Assembly: GCA_037013495.1 (NCBI GenBank) | Contig: CM072810.1 | Location: 112,499,398-112,563,397 of the forward strand | Direction: 5' to 3' | Source of the DNA: Hippophae tibetana | Lineage: Eukaryota; Streptophyta; Magnoliopsida; Rosales; Elaeagnaceae | DNA length: 64,000 nucleotides | Shown here: positions 1 through 12,100 of the stretch, in pieces | Layout: each line of letters begins with the position of its first letter | How positions within the stretch are numbered: the stretch's first letter is position 1 | Position numbers and translations under genes: made by a program | Notes under the pieces: model-generated | Database searches by the model: none | Seen by the model: only the letters and a program-made list of their open reading frames with translations | Told to the model about the DNA's origin: nothing

Positions 1-2258
1 AAACACTAATACATTAACTAAGTTATCAAATCTCATATAACAATAATTATATTAGTTTAAATTTATTGTTCATTTTATGTATCGATACAGTGCTATTCAC
101 ATTAATAATTTGAATTCAAAAAATTTAACAAAATAACATAAAAAATTATAATAAAAAAGTCACACCATTAATTTTTTTTGTCTTGTGGGAAATATAATCG
201 TAAACTTTTAATTGTCTTTTCTTCCTTAAATTTCCATAAACGCCCTTGTTCAATTTGTCATGTAGAACACATATGATCAACTTTGATTAAAAAAGATAAA
301 ACAATATTAAAAATAGCTAAAAGGGTGTTATTGATGCATATTTTTGTCAATATCGATGATTGGTCACACCTTTTCTTACTGTAAACCTAAGAACAGAGAA
401 TACATAATTAGAACTTTGGAACACCACAGGATGTGGTGGTTTTTAACCATCCGATGTAATAATCTTAATTATTTGCTATGACAAGAATGTCCAGGATGCT
501 AGGACCTGGAAAGATGATTATTCGTCTGCTATATTGAAATTCTATTTCTCTGTACTAGCGGTAGGGAAACTATTTTTTAAATGGTTGTAATTTTAAATAA
601 TGTGTCAATTTTTTAATAATAAAAAATATATTATTTTTATAGTTATAAATTAATTGTATTTTTTCAAGTAATAACATGTCTATTAAGAAAAGTAACAAAT
701 GTTTCATTTTTTTGGTACATAATATAATACGTTTATTCATTTATAGTTAATAAATTAAGTGTATATCGGTATTAAATATGTTTATTCATACTACAATTGT
801 GATTATCTGAACTGTTTTTATCTCCATTGTTTGAAAGATTGGGTCGAATCCTTAAAGATTCGGCATCTCCTTAACTTGATTGTATATCGAGTCTTGAACC
901 TAATCTTAGTAGATATATATTGTTTAGATTGTGTGTTAGTATAATCTATCTTTTATATGCATACAAGCTTAGTGTAAGTCACTAAGAAGTTTGTATCTCC
1001 TTACCTTGTAAGTGTATTAGGTGTCAAATTCTTTATTAAGGTTTGCTATGTATGTTTGATTGCATATTTTAAAAAAACAATCATAATTTACCGAATATAT
1101 TTTCACATATAAGGTCCTAAAATGATTGGAAATCCTTTTAACTTTTTCTTACATAAGCTATCACAAGCTATGCATTGTTTGTCATGTATGTATGTTGCTA
1201 GTCTGTACTAGAGTTTATGAGACATACCAACAATAATGTGTATTCTACATATTTTTATTATTGTATTTATAATTGTTTTTGTTATGTGTTGAATTGAGTA
1301 TGTTATTTTATACTTTTACTAGTAATTGTTTAATTCATATTGTAAGGTTTTCGGGAGTAATTGATATAGAGCTCTCAAAAAGATTCTATAGATCGACATT
1401 TTTATAACTTATCTAGATCCTAGTTACCTATTTGAATTAGAAGGACACTTAACCTTCGTATAATTGTTCATGCATATAAAAATCTTTATCTTTTATATAT
1501 TTAATTACATTTAAACTCAAACTAATCATAAACACCTTCGTATAAATATATGCATATAAAAATCTTCATCTTTTATAAATTTAATTATATTTAAACTCAT
1601 ACTAATCATAAATAATATATTATATATTTATATTTTTATTCTATTAAAACATTAACAATTTATTCTTTATAAAAATTATTTAAACTATTTATTTAAATTT
1701 TAAAAATCTAAAATCTTATAATTTATTGTTATTGTTTCGTTTTAACAAGATTCTATTAATATTATTTAATATAAAATAATTATGTATTTATTATTACATA
1801 TATTTTATTTTCATACCCAAATATTTATTAATGGCTTACATTATTTTTATAATTTTCTTTTATAATAAAATAAAAATTACTAAAAAATTAAATAAATATT
1901 ATTTGGATTATCATTTTCATTTAAGGGTCACCTTTCTCCATTGTGCCAAAAGAATTAGTACTTTTTTATTTTATTTTTTTGGCTTTCTACCTCCCTTTAC
2001 TAGGTATTCTCTAAGGTCCAAAGTTAATTCAACTTTCGCCTTTTCAATTGAGTGTCGTCCATGATATTGCTGACATTTTCGTCTTCATTCCATTCTATAA
2101 TTACGACCAAATTTAAATCTACAATCATAAACCCGTCTTACTTTACGCCAAACAACTAATCCGAATAACGTAGTCACCCTTTCATATTTACAATTGGACA
2201 TCAGTATTTAGCCATCACAGTGATCCGAAATTCATTTCATAAAATCAACTTATCTTTT
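1..2258. other. AT-rich intergenic flank
   Basis: No gene is recognisable here. The sequence is strongly AT-rich with only short chance reading frames on either strand. It contains one imperfect tandem duplication (listed separately). The stretch just below 2259 should include the 3' untranslated region of the minus-strand NusB-domain gene, but no poly(A) signal could be singled out among the many A/T runs. Confidence 0.6.
1452..1614. repeat. imperfect tandem duplication, about 82-bp unit, two copies
   Basis: A unit beginning ACCTTCGTATAA recurs with a spacing of 82 bp (1452 and 1534). Both copies continue through GCATATAAAAATCTT and end near ACTAATCATAAA. They differ at several positions, so the duplication is not very recent. 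No coding role is visible. Confidence 0.75.
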
Positions 2259-5200
2259 CTATTTATCTTCCGAGTCCATTGCCAAACCAGACACTTCAAT
2301 ATCTTTGAAAAATGTTCTAAGACACCCATTTATGATGCGTGGTGCTGCTCCGTCACAGAATCGCTTTGCAAGATCAATGCCCTTCAGTCATAGAAGCCAT
2401 ATTAAATAATGTCCAAGGGGAAATCAAGGTGATTTAATTAAAGTACAAGAAACTTTCTAAATATCAATGATCTAACTAATTATCTTAACCAGAGAACAAT
2501 TTATATCAATGTGCAAATGCTATAACAATTTTAAATTTTAAATTAGTTAATAACTTCTAAAATCAAGGCGAAAAGCAACACAGAAACACATTCAACATTA
2601 GATGGGAGTAATTCAACATTTAGATATGATTGGTTAGAGTTGTTGTGGCAGTATAACAAAATGGGTTGTGTCGATATTACTACCCATAATTATATATAGT
2701 AGCTAGCAAGGAGGGAGAGGGAGAGAAAGTACCTCGTTTATGACAATCTGGTGTCTTGTTCCTAACACAGTTATTTCAGACATAGCTAAGTGAAGAATAC
2801 AAAGCTCCAAGATTCTGCCAGTTGGTTCATTCTGAGATAGTAGAAATGAAATCAAACGATCTAAAGAGCATATTGGCACATCAAAGGAATAAATGCTTTA
2901 ACTGTTTTCAATGTTATTCAGAGATAAAAAAATGCATAAAGAATTGAGAGTAACTCTGCCATGTAACTTTGAAGGAAGAAATTCATAAGTCTCAAATTTT
3001 CATTTAACTATTGAAGCAAGACTTATATGAGTCGGCCAGGAAGTTGATAATACCTACTGGCTAATGGATTAAAAACAGAATTTGTTGATAAAGAAAACAA
3101 AGTCTCAACTGCAGAACAGTGCGCCACTCCTTGGCAAGCTACTATGCATGCAAACAAATGATTAACAAGCTCGGACACTCTAGCAATCGTAAATCCAACT
3201 TGATCCAAAATTTACATGAAATATTTCAAACCCTCCATGGAACCAGATTAAACTTTGAGCATTTGTTCTACTAAGAATACTGACCTGCTATGAGCCTACA
3301 ACTAATGCTTTTGGAATGAATATGACTTAGTGAGATAGTAAACATGGCAGTGCTGAGGTAACCAGTTCAATTAACAAAGGAGACAGCACCACACTTCAAA
3401 TTGATAAATCTCAACGACCATACAATTTCATTATGAGCAAACAAGCATATATAATTGGCATGCAATATAAACTGTCACACAGGAAGGCTAAAATCACAAT
3501 CCCACCAATCAACCACAAAATCATATTTACATAACGGTAGTGCTAGAATCACAAACATTGATAAGCTACAAGATTGCACACAAACCAAGTATGCTGTCTT
3601 GCAATTTTTAGCTCATCAAAATTGTGTCTTTAAAGTTGTACTATGCAATGAATAATGGAAATGAAGCCATAAGCAAAGAAAAAGGCCAAAATGGGGAAAA
3701 TAAAATATAGCAGGTCAATATGTAGAAACTAGAAAATCAGGATATTGGGATTGGGATATATTAGGTGATGTTAAAAAAGTAGGAGGAAAATCAATTTGAT
3801 TTAAGAAGATAATTGGCTACTAACATCATTAAAAACAATTCCCGAAGAAATATTTAAACTGGATTAACAGACCTTCCAATTTGGAGGGGAAATTTTATCA
3901 ATGACGTGGACATGGCTATCCCATTTATCCACCACCGCAACCAAAAGTTTCCTGGTGAAACTGAAATAAAACATTAAATATAATTAGAAGCTATTCTTAT
4001 GACGCATACCACTCAGAAAGGTAGATATGAGAAGAGGCATACTCCACAACCACTAAAAAGGTAAGTTAATCAGCTGAATATTTAAAAGGCTTACCGCAAA
4101 ATTAGTTTGCTGTATACCAGCTTGGGAGGAGCAGAGAGGACTTCTGCTTCTGTTATGGAAGCAAAACAAAGTCAGCCCCCTAGTAAATAGTAGTGGCTAA
4201 TAAATATAAATATAAACTAAGTTTTAAGAGTTATAAGCAACACGATCTACTTAATCTCAAAAGGTTAACCTAATTAGTAGAGTTTCATGATTCTTATGAA
4301 TTCAACTATAGTATTATCTTTAATTAATGTAGGACTATTATTTTTACCCCGGTGTTGGTAATTTCGTAGATGAATATAGGCAATGTAATGAATTAGTTTT
4401 TAGAATTTGATGGACTCCAGTTTTCACGATCGAATACTGTTCGAGTTGCACTAAGTTGAATTCTTCATTTTCAGGTAAAATTATACCCAATTACGTGCAC
4501 TACACATATGTTTTTGTTTGATTTGATTTTGATGTTTAAAACGTGTTTTATAGGCATCAATCCAACATGTTGGATCAAGCCACCATCGAGCCAATCATTC
4601 TGCTCATTTTTTTAAACCTGAAAATTGAGTAAGCACCCGGGCAGCCCCCAAGGCAATCGTGCGGCCTAAAGTAGCCACCAAGCGCCATTTCAAAATACAA
4701 ACTTTTAGCTTTTGTTTCACACCCTCTGCTCTAATGGAAGATGATCTCAATCCCCTTTCAAAAACATGTAATTTGAAAGCCAAAGAAACCAAGTGGAATT
4801 TTATTTTATAAAGATATTGACAGTAATATATGTTGTATATGTAAATCCTAGATGTAAAAAATATGTGAAATTCATTTATAAAGAAAAGGTATAAAAAAGA
4901 AACAAAATAATAATAGAATGGTCATAAATCAATATGATGAAATAGAAAAGAAAAGCCACTAAGATAAAACAAGTGAATCTGAAATAGACTTCTGGTTCAA
5001 ATTCCATAGATAATATAAATGGTATTGTCTATAATAATAGGGATAGGCAAATGAAAGACTTTTTCAAGATTTTTTTCATCCACTTGTTGAAAATAAGTTG
5101 GGTTGAACTTGAAAATACATTCATTGAAATGCAATAAATAAACAACCAAATTGTCTATAATGCTAACGCCTATATCTTATTGAATTAACCGATTAACTTA

Positions 5201-6974
5201 ACTTGCTTTACTATTGAATATTTTGATTTTTGATTTCAATAATTTTCACAAAAAATTTCAACATATTTTGATTTTATTATGAGAATAAACCCTACTACTT
5301 ATGGTCTTGGGGTTCCCACACTTGAAAAAGAAAAAAAAAGAAAAATCAACAACAATAAAAGGTTGAAGTAGACTAATATTTTTTCCCCTACCTAATAGTC
5401 CCACATGGCAATTTTTGACTATTATTGTTCAAAAAAGACAAAACCAAAACTTTATAAACATTATGGGTACTAAATCGGAACCATTTCAAAACATGGTCAA
5501 TTTCTAAAACTATTGTCAAAACATAGGTATTATAAAAATATCAAGCCTATGAAAAAGTATCAAATAACATAAGTGTCATGATTAATTTGGTTCTTTATTC
5601 TTGCAAAATGTTGGTTATTTTTGTACAAAATTAAGATTTTTTTTTTACATCAGTTACAAAATTAACATAAAATTGCTAATTATTCCATGATGATTAATTT
5701 TATTGTTAAATTATATCAACAATATTATAAATGTGATGATTTTGAACTAAATTTACCAATAAAATTAAATTTTTGTATCAAGTTTACTAAACTAAAAGCT
5801 AAGATAATAAAACAAGAAGTCTTCCAAAGTCAAGATTTAAAATTTATCAATTATTTTAAGTATAATATAATAGCTAAAATGTACTTGGCCCAACTAAAAA
5901 AAATTTCCTGGTCCGCCCATTATGAAACCTAAATTATACTTGCACGTAGCTGTTATGAGAACCTTCACAAGACATAACAATTATGTGTATGTGATTAGCA
6001 ACCTGTAACTAAAATAGCTGTTTTAAGTTTTCAAGCATCCAACTCCAACACTTGATGAAAACTGTTGTATATAGCAATTTCGCATTAATAATCACAGGTA
6101 ATATTTATGAGTCTTTAGAAACATTTATAGTAATTTGGATTACGTCACCCAAAAAAGAAAGGACATACTTAGTCATTCGAGAAATACTTGTGTTATCAAA
6201 GAATGATTTAAGGAGCGGATTGTTTATACACATATACCAATAGCGGATTGTTTCTCATCAGATTGCATTAGTTCGTCCGCTTCTTCAACCGTATCGACGG
6301 TCACAGGGGGTCCCCCAAAGCTCATGTGATTGTATTCCAACAACGATGTCTTGTCGAATTCGTAGGCAGATTCTGGGAATAAACCGTGAGAGATAAGTCA
6401 ACAATAAAATTTCAGAAAACTTGAGCTGGAATATAAACAACCAAAACCATTTAGATGAAACATGACGAAAGAGAATATAAAGCTGAATAGCGGGTTGAAA
6501 CAATTGAAATTACCTCGATGTGTATTCATTCGCTTCTCATATAGCCGAAGTGGGTCTGACCCTTCTAAACAAGATGTGTAAAGGATTGACCTATGTTTAA
6601 ATTAACCCATCAAAAATAAAGTCGTTAAATTGATAAATATATCTAAGATTAAACGAATTAGGAGCAGGAAGTTACAGAGCGAGCTCTCGGGCAGCTCTGG
6701 GACTGCAAAATCTACCACTCTTGTCGATTTTAGGCAACATATCGCTGGGACGAGTGATGGGTTTATCGTGGACTTGCTCAACGACGGCATAGGTTGGAGT
6801 ACGAAGAGAGCATGGAGAACGCCACTGTACTAAACCCTTTAAGATTGGTGAAGGAATCAGACCAAAGGAAGGAGAAGGGAGACGCAAACTGAAACTGAAA
6901 TTGAAATTGGATAGTAACGAAGAAGAAGATGAGGACGTACTCGCGACGGTGAGATGCGTAGAGCTTCCCTCCAT
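2259..6974 (-). CDS. plastid NusB-domain (antitermination-factor-like) protein
   Basis: Seven coding exons on the minus strand: 6974-6676, 6590-6514, 6372-6238, 4149-4095, 3960-3873, 2831-2733 and 2381-2259. Together they give 291 residues and a TAG stop, every intron is GT-AG and every phase matches. Residues 1 to about 70 are Ser-rich and poor in acidic residues, as in a chloroplast transit peptide. The conserved core follows: KSGRFCSPRAARELAL (about 85-100), EGSDPLRLYEKR, YNHMSFGGPP (about 140-150), LSAPPKLVYSKL, VVDKWDSHV (about 197-205), GRILELCILHLAMSE (about 223) and AKRFCDGAAPRIINGCL (about 256). This matches the angiosperm family of Arabidopsis At4g26370, which has a NusB fold. NusB proteins bind RNA in bacterial transcription antitermination; a plastid RNA role is inference. 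The first ATG fits the transit peptide. The third intron is 2.1 kb and lacks recognisable transposon coding. The upstream neighbour RHIP1 is divergent. Confidence 0.92.
2832..3872 (-). other. intron 5 of the NusB-domain gene
   Basis: This 1.04 kb intron is bounded by a GT donor at 3872-3871 and an AG acceptor at 2833-2832. It contains short open frames on both strands (for example 3023-3208 and 3455-3655), none with family resemblance. I see no transposon coding or RNA gene. Confidence 0.8.
4150..6237 (-). other. intron 3 of the NusB-domain gene
   Basis: This is the largest intron of the gene (about 2.1 kb), from a GT donor at 6237-6236 to an AG acceptor at 4151-4150. It is AT-rich and its small reading frames resemble nothing recognisable. 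I found no terminal repeats or target duplications that would mark a defined insertion. Confidence 0.75.
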
Positions 6975-9129
6975 CCTAATGTTTGGAGGATATTAGATAG
7001 ATAATGTCTACTTCCTTTTTCAAGAAACATATAGCGAGGTTTTAAGAGGAGGGCAGAGTCACGAAGCATACCTTGTCGTTCAAATATTTTTAAGCAATCA
7101 ACTAATTATTTTAGGGCAATATTTCAAATGTGAATGTCTGTCAAAGTTTTACAAAATATCGGAAAATATTATTTTTATTAACAAAAAAATGGAAAAAACC
7201 GTAAAAATTATTAAAATTCTATCCAAAATAAAAAAAAATTATAAAACTTTTTTTTAAAATAATTTTTTTTAAATAAAATATATATATATATATATATTAA
7301 TTAAAATATTATATTATTTTTTAAAAATATTATAAAATAATTAAGTAGATTATTTAATTGTGTTAATTATTATTATATATAAATATTAACAATGTAAGTT
7401 TTTTTATTAATTATTTAATTTTAAAATTACTCTTAACATAATGAACCTAATCATTTGGTACAATTTGTACGTTATAACATTAATATAAAACATTAAAAAA
7501 TAAAACATGCAAGTAATAAGTATGATAATTAATAAATATCAAGCTTATTAAAACAAAAAATAATTGTTATAACAATTCAATATTATAACAATATTTTAGA
7601 AATAATATCTATAATATTTTATTCAAAAAATACATTTAAACAAAAACAACATATAAGTGATAATCTATTGACATTCTCAATAAATTTGAAATAATTTAAC
7701 CAAAATATATGAATATCATATTTTAACGTCAAAATGTATAAAATAGAGACATTATCGCGATAATATTGACGATATTATTGGCATTTTCATTCTTATTTAA
7801 GGGTAATGATATTACCATAATAATTTTTGTTATTATTATAATAAAAATATATAAATTATTTTGTTGTAAATTTATTCTTAATTACGCTTTAATGTCATTA
7901 TTATTATTATTGTATAAAATTATCATTTATAAAAATTATTATATTAATAACAAATTTAATTGTATCAATATCACCCTCTTGTTTAATATTATAGTATTTT
8001 AAAAAATAAATAAAATCTTTATAACTTATTATTTAAAAGAAAAAAAAACTTATATCTTTTATATTAAATTATATTTTCTAATTTTTCCCTTTATTCAAAA
8101 TAATAATAATATTATATATATCATTTTTTAATTAATTATATTTATTAAGCATCAATTTATTATACCTTAAATAATAATAATATTATATTTATTACGCATC
8201 AATTTATTATACCTTAGCATTAACCTTAAGTATTAAGTAATTAGAAAAAAATATTATATAAAAAATATCATTTTTAGTTTGTTTTTAAATTATTTTTTCA
8301 TACCATTGTGTTTTTTTCTTTCTATTTTTGAGGTTAATGAAAAGATGTAACGGATTGACTAGGAAGAAACATAACTGTTTAACTTAAAAAAATATTATAT
8401 AAAAAATATCATTTTTAGTTTGTTTTTAAATTATTTTTTCATACCATTGTGTTTTTTTCTTTCTATTTTTGAGGTTAATGAAAAGATGTAACGGATTGAC
8501 TAGGAAGAAACATAACTGTTTAACTTAAAAAATGAAATTTTTTTATTTAAGAGATAAAAGAGATTAGTCAGATTAGTTATTGGGCAACAACCTTACGAGT
8601 GGTGGTGCAATAACTAGTGGCTAGTTGATTGTGCGAAGTTGGATGTTGGTGGAATATCTTCGCTGGCTGGGGGGTTAGGCACACGAGAAAGAAGAGAGAG
8701 GATTGATGGTTGAGGAATGTATGGGTAGAATATAATTGAAATACTTAAAAGATATTTTTGAAACTATATTAATTATAAATTTTAAGTAATTTAGTAGAAT
8801 GTTTAATAGTAAAAAAATAAGATTATTTTTTACTCAGAATTTCTCTTTTTTAGAAACCTATCACTATCATATGAATCTATTATTTTCCACTAGTAATACA
8901 TTGTCCCAATTTGTATGCCACATCTATATCCCTTAATTTTGCCTTTAAATGAATACATCTAATTGTTATTGGAGTAATCCTAATTAAGTTGTGAAATAAA
9001 AAACTTATGAAAAAATCACAGTACGTAATAACACCCTATCTCAAGCCCACTCTATAGTCGTCTCCCCCTAGCAAGTCAACCAACGATAGGGCAACAGTCA
9101 CTTGAATCACCAAGAGAAAATTTGCCGAG
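6975..9129. promoter_or_regulatory. RHIP1: divergent intergenic region between NusB-domain gene and RHIP1
   Basis: This 2.15 kb spacer lies between the start codons of two divergently transcribed genes, so it should contain both promoters and 5' leaders. About 7080-9020 is extremely AT-rich, with an (AT)n run near 7277-7296 and a 141-bp tandem duplication. The last 100 bp before 9130 are richer in C, as expected for a leader. No specific operator or factor-binding site can be assigned by reading. Confidence 0.6.
8245..8531. repeat. perfect tandem duplication, 141-bp unit, two copies
   Basis: The block starting ATATTATATAAAAAATATC at 8251 recurs at 8392, an offset of exactly 141 bp. The whole unit, through GGTTAATGAAAAGATGTAAC and GGATTGACTAGGAAG to TTTAACTTAAAAAA, appears identical in both copies. 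The unit is neither coding nor simple sequence. Identity over the full length implies a recent duplication, or an assembly artefact. Confidence 0.93.
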
Positions 9130-12100
9130 ATGGCATCGCCCGGCGAAGAATTACCTTTATCGAATGACTCATCATCATCAATGGCATCAATGGCAGAGAA
9201 TGCGCAGCGTAGGTTCATGGATTCAATTAACTCCTCCCCTTCTCTCCATTACAACTCCTTCAAGGTCATTCTTTCTTTCAATAGTCTACCCCTTTTAATT
9301 TCGCTCTAATATTTCCCTTTTCTTTTCTCCTAAAAACTTAATTCATCCAATCCATTTCGCCAATTTCTTACTCGCTTTTGCATGTTTGATGTAAGTACGT
9401 ATCACTTTCTCATTCGTTTCATTTGAGCAGGATTTTGCGCGTGATGCCGTATCCCAGTACAAGGGCTACGAAGACGCTCTCTTCCTCAAATTCAAAGGTA
9501 AGTCTCACTCTTCCTCTCTCTCTGTGCGAGAGCTCGTGTAGTTATAAATTTTGGGAAAACAACATTTTATTGAATGCTACTCTAGCCGATTAGAGTTGTT
9601 CAATGTTGAACCCTACAAGTTGGACATATTGGGGTGTTATTTTTTTTGTTATAAATTTTATGAGTTTAAATTTATGTAACATTCATAAATTGTTTTTGCG
9701 CTCGTAGTTGTATTTGTGAGTATTTCTATATTTTCCTTGCGGAACCTCAGATTCATGAAATGCTACTACCATTTTACTGTTTATTTGACTCTTCTATGGA
9801 ATCTTTCAAATTCCATCTGACTGCTGCTTTATCCATCTCTTTAAATACCTCTATTTTTTTCCTTGTTTGTGTAAATAATAACGATAAACGAATTAAATAT
9901 GTTACTGAGTCCCCTTTGTTGGTCAAAGTACACATGCCCTGCCCTCCTATTCTTTAAGCAATCAAAGCGCTCAGAAAACCGCGGACCTGTATAGGGCGAC
10001 CCCCCCTAAACAAAGAAGGGCGCTAGCGCCCGCCCAAAGGGTATCTCCAATTTCTTTTCTCAACAAAAGAGCGGGGTTATTGTGGCCCTCACTCTCAAGA
10101 CTTTCGAAGATAGCATTGAGACTTTTCAATGAATACCTCGACTGATCGAGAAAAACAAGTTCCAGACGCATCTTCCATTCATCTCGATTTGGGTTTTTCC
10201 GCACCATATTTGGATCGGGCGTGTTTGGTAAGCCATGTAAAATACAAAGATATAATAAATTTGAGCTAATATGATGTTTGGCAAGAACATTACAGAAGAT
10301 GTTGAATATTGACTCTAAAAGTAACAAATTAGTGGTATAATTTAGGGAAATTTATGGCCTAATTTGTGACATGATTTAAGGAAATTAGTGGCATAATTTA
10401 AGGAAATTAGTGGTCTAATTTAAGGCTTAAATTATGGCACAATTTAGGAAAAAAGAGTCTTGCTTTATCTATAAATAGAGAAGAGTTCATGCATTGAAGA
10501 ACAAGGCAAAAATAAGAAAAAACAGGGAGAGCATAAGCAAACTCAAAGAGAGAAAATACTTAGTGAGTTTGAGAGTTTTCTATGAGTTTGGGAAACACTT
10601 TAGAGATATTATTAGTGAGTAAATCTGTATCTGTATTCTATATATTTCCTACTCAGTTCAAATAATATCTGTTGTCTCCCGTGGACCTAGGCGAATTGCC
10701 GAACCACGTAAATTCTGTATGTTATTTTACCGCTTTGATATATTTATATACTGTTATTTATTGCTTCTGCCATAACAAATTGGTATCAAAGCACTTGTAC
10801 CATTGTTGTGGTGATTGCTTCAAACCGTAAATTGACTTGCTCAGCTTGCAAGCCCAATTCTCTCGTCCTGGAATTTTGAAGCCATTCGGTTGAGACATGT
10901 AGATTTCTTCGTTCAAAGTACCATGGAGAAAAGCTGTTTTGACATTGAGTTGAGCTAACTCGAGATCAAATTGTGCTACCAAAGTCAATAGTATCTGAAT
11001 AGATGAATGCTTAACAACAGGTGAGAATACCTCATTGTAGTCTATTCCTTCTTTCTGAGCATAACCTTTTGTTACCAGTCTGACTTTGTATCTGATGTTA
11101 TCTTTATCAGGAGCACCTTTTTTCTTGTCATAGACCCATTTGCAATCAATAGTTTTCTTTCCTTTGGGAAGTTGAACCAACTCTCAAGTCTGATTCTGAT
11201 GTAGAGACTTCATCTCTTCATCTATTGCCATCTTCCACTTCATACTATCAACTCTTTGCACGGCTTCTCTGTAAGTGCATGAGACATCATTATTAATTAC
11301 TAGAAGTGCGAATGCTACCATGTCTGTATATCTGGTAAGCTTCCTAATCTCCCTTCTCAGTCGAGTAGTGGCAATAGATTTTGGCTGCTGATTAATCGGT
11401 GGTGATGGTGAGAGAACCTCCACCTCAACTGAGATATCTTCTTGATCATCAATTTCATCTTCACCACGATCGGTAATCAGTGCAATCTTTTTTGGATCTT
11501 CCGGAGTCTCAAGCATCACCTTAGAAAGAATATTTGGACTTTCATTCTCTTTCTCTGAATTTGTCTGTCTTAGCATAACAGACTCGTCGAATGTAACATC
11601 TCAGCTTAAGACGATCTTCTTGGATTCACCACACCAAAGTCGAAATCCTTTAACTCCTTCCTTAAAGCCCAAGAAAACAACTTTCTTTGTCATATGCAAC
11701 TCATATAGTCAACAGACTTCCTAGGACTGCATTAGATGGGAAAACTCCTAAAGAGATATGGTCTGGACAACCTACTACTGATTATGATTCATTGCCAATA
11801 TTTGGATGTCCTACATATTTTCATGATAGTTAATCCAAATTGGATCCTAGAGCAAAGAAAGCTATTTTTTCGGGCTTTAAGGAAGGAGTTAAAGGATTTC
11901 GACTTTGGTGTGGTGAATCCAAGAAGATTGTCTTAAGTCGAGATGTTACATTTGACGAGTCTGTTATGCTAAGACAGACAAATTCAGAGAAAGAGAATGA
12001 AAGTCCAAATTCTCTTTTTAAGGTGATGCTGGAGACTCCGGAAGATCCAGAAAATATTGCACCGATTACCGATCGTGGTGAAGATGAAATTGATGATCAA

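Noticed and set aside
3023-3208. 61-residue minus-strand frame within the NusB-domain gene
   Set aside because: It falls in intron 5, and the homologous exons on both sides join in phase without it.
9971-10327. 118-residue minus-strand open frame over the GC-rich block
   Set aside because: It runs from the copia LTR through intron sequence into the GC block, has no domain, and looks like a frame kept open by composition.
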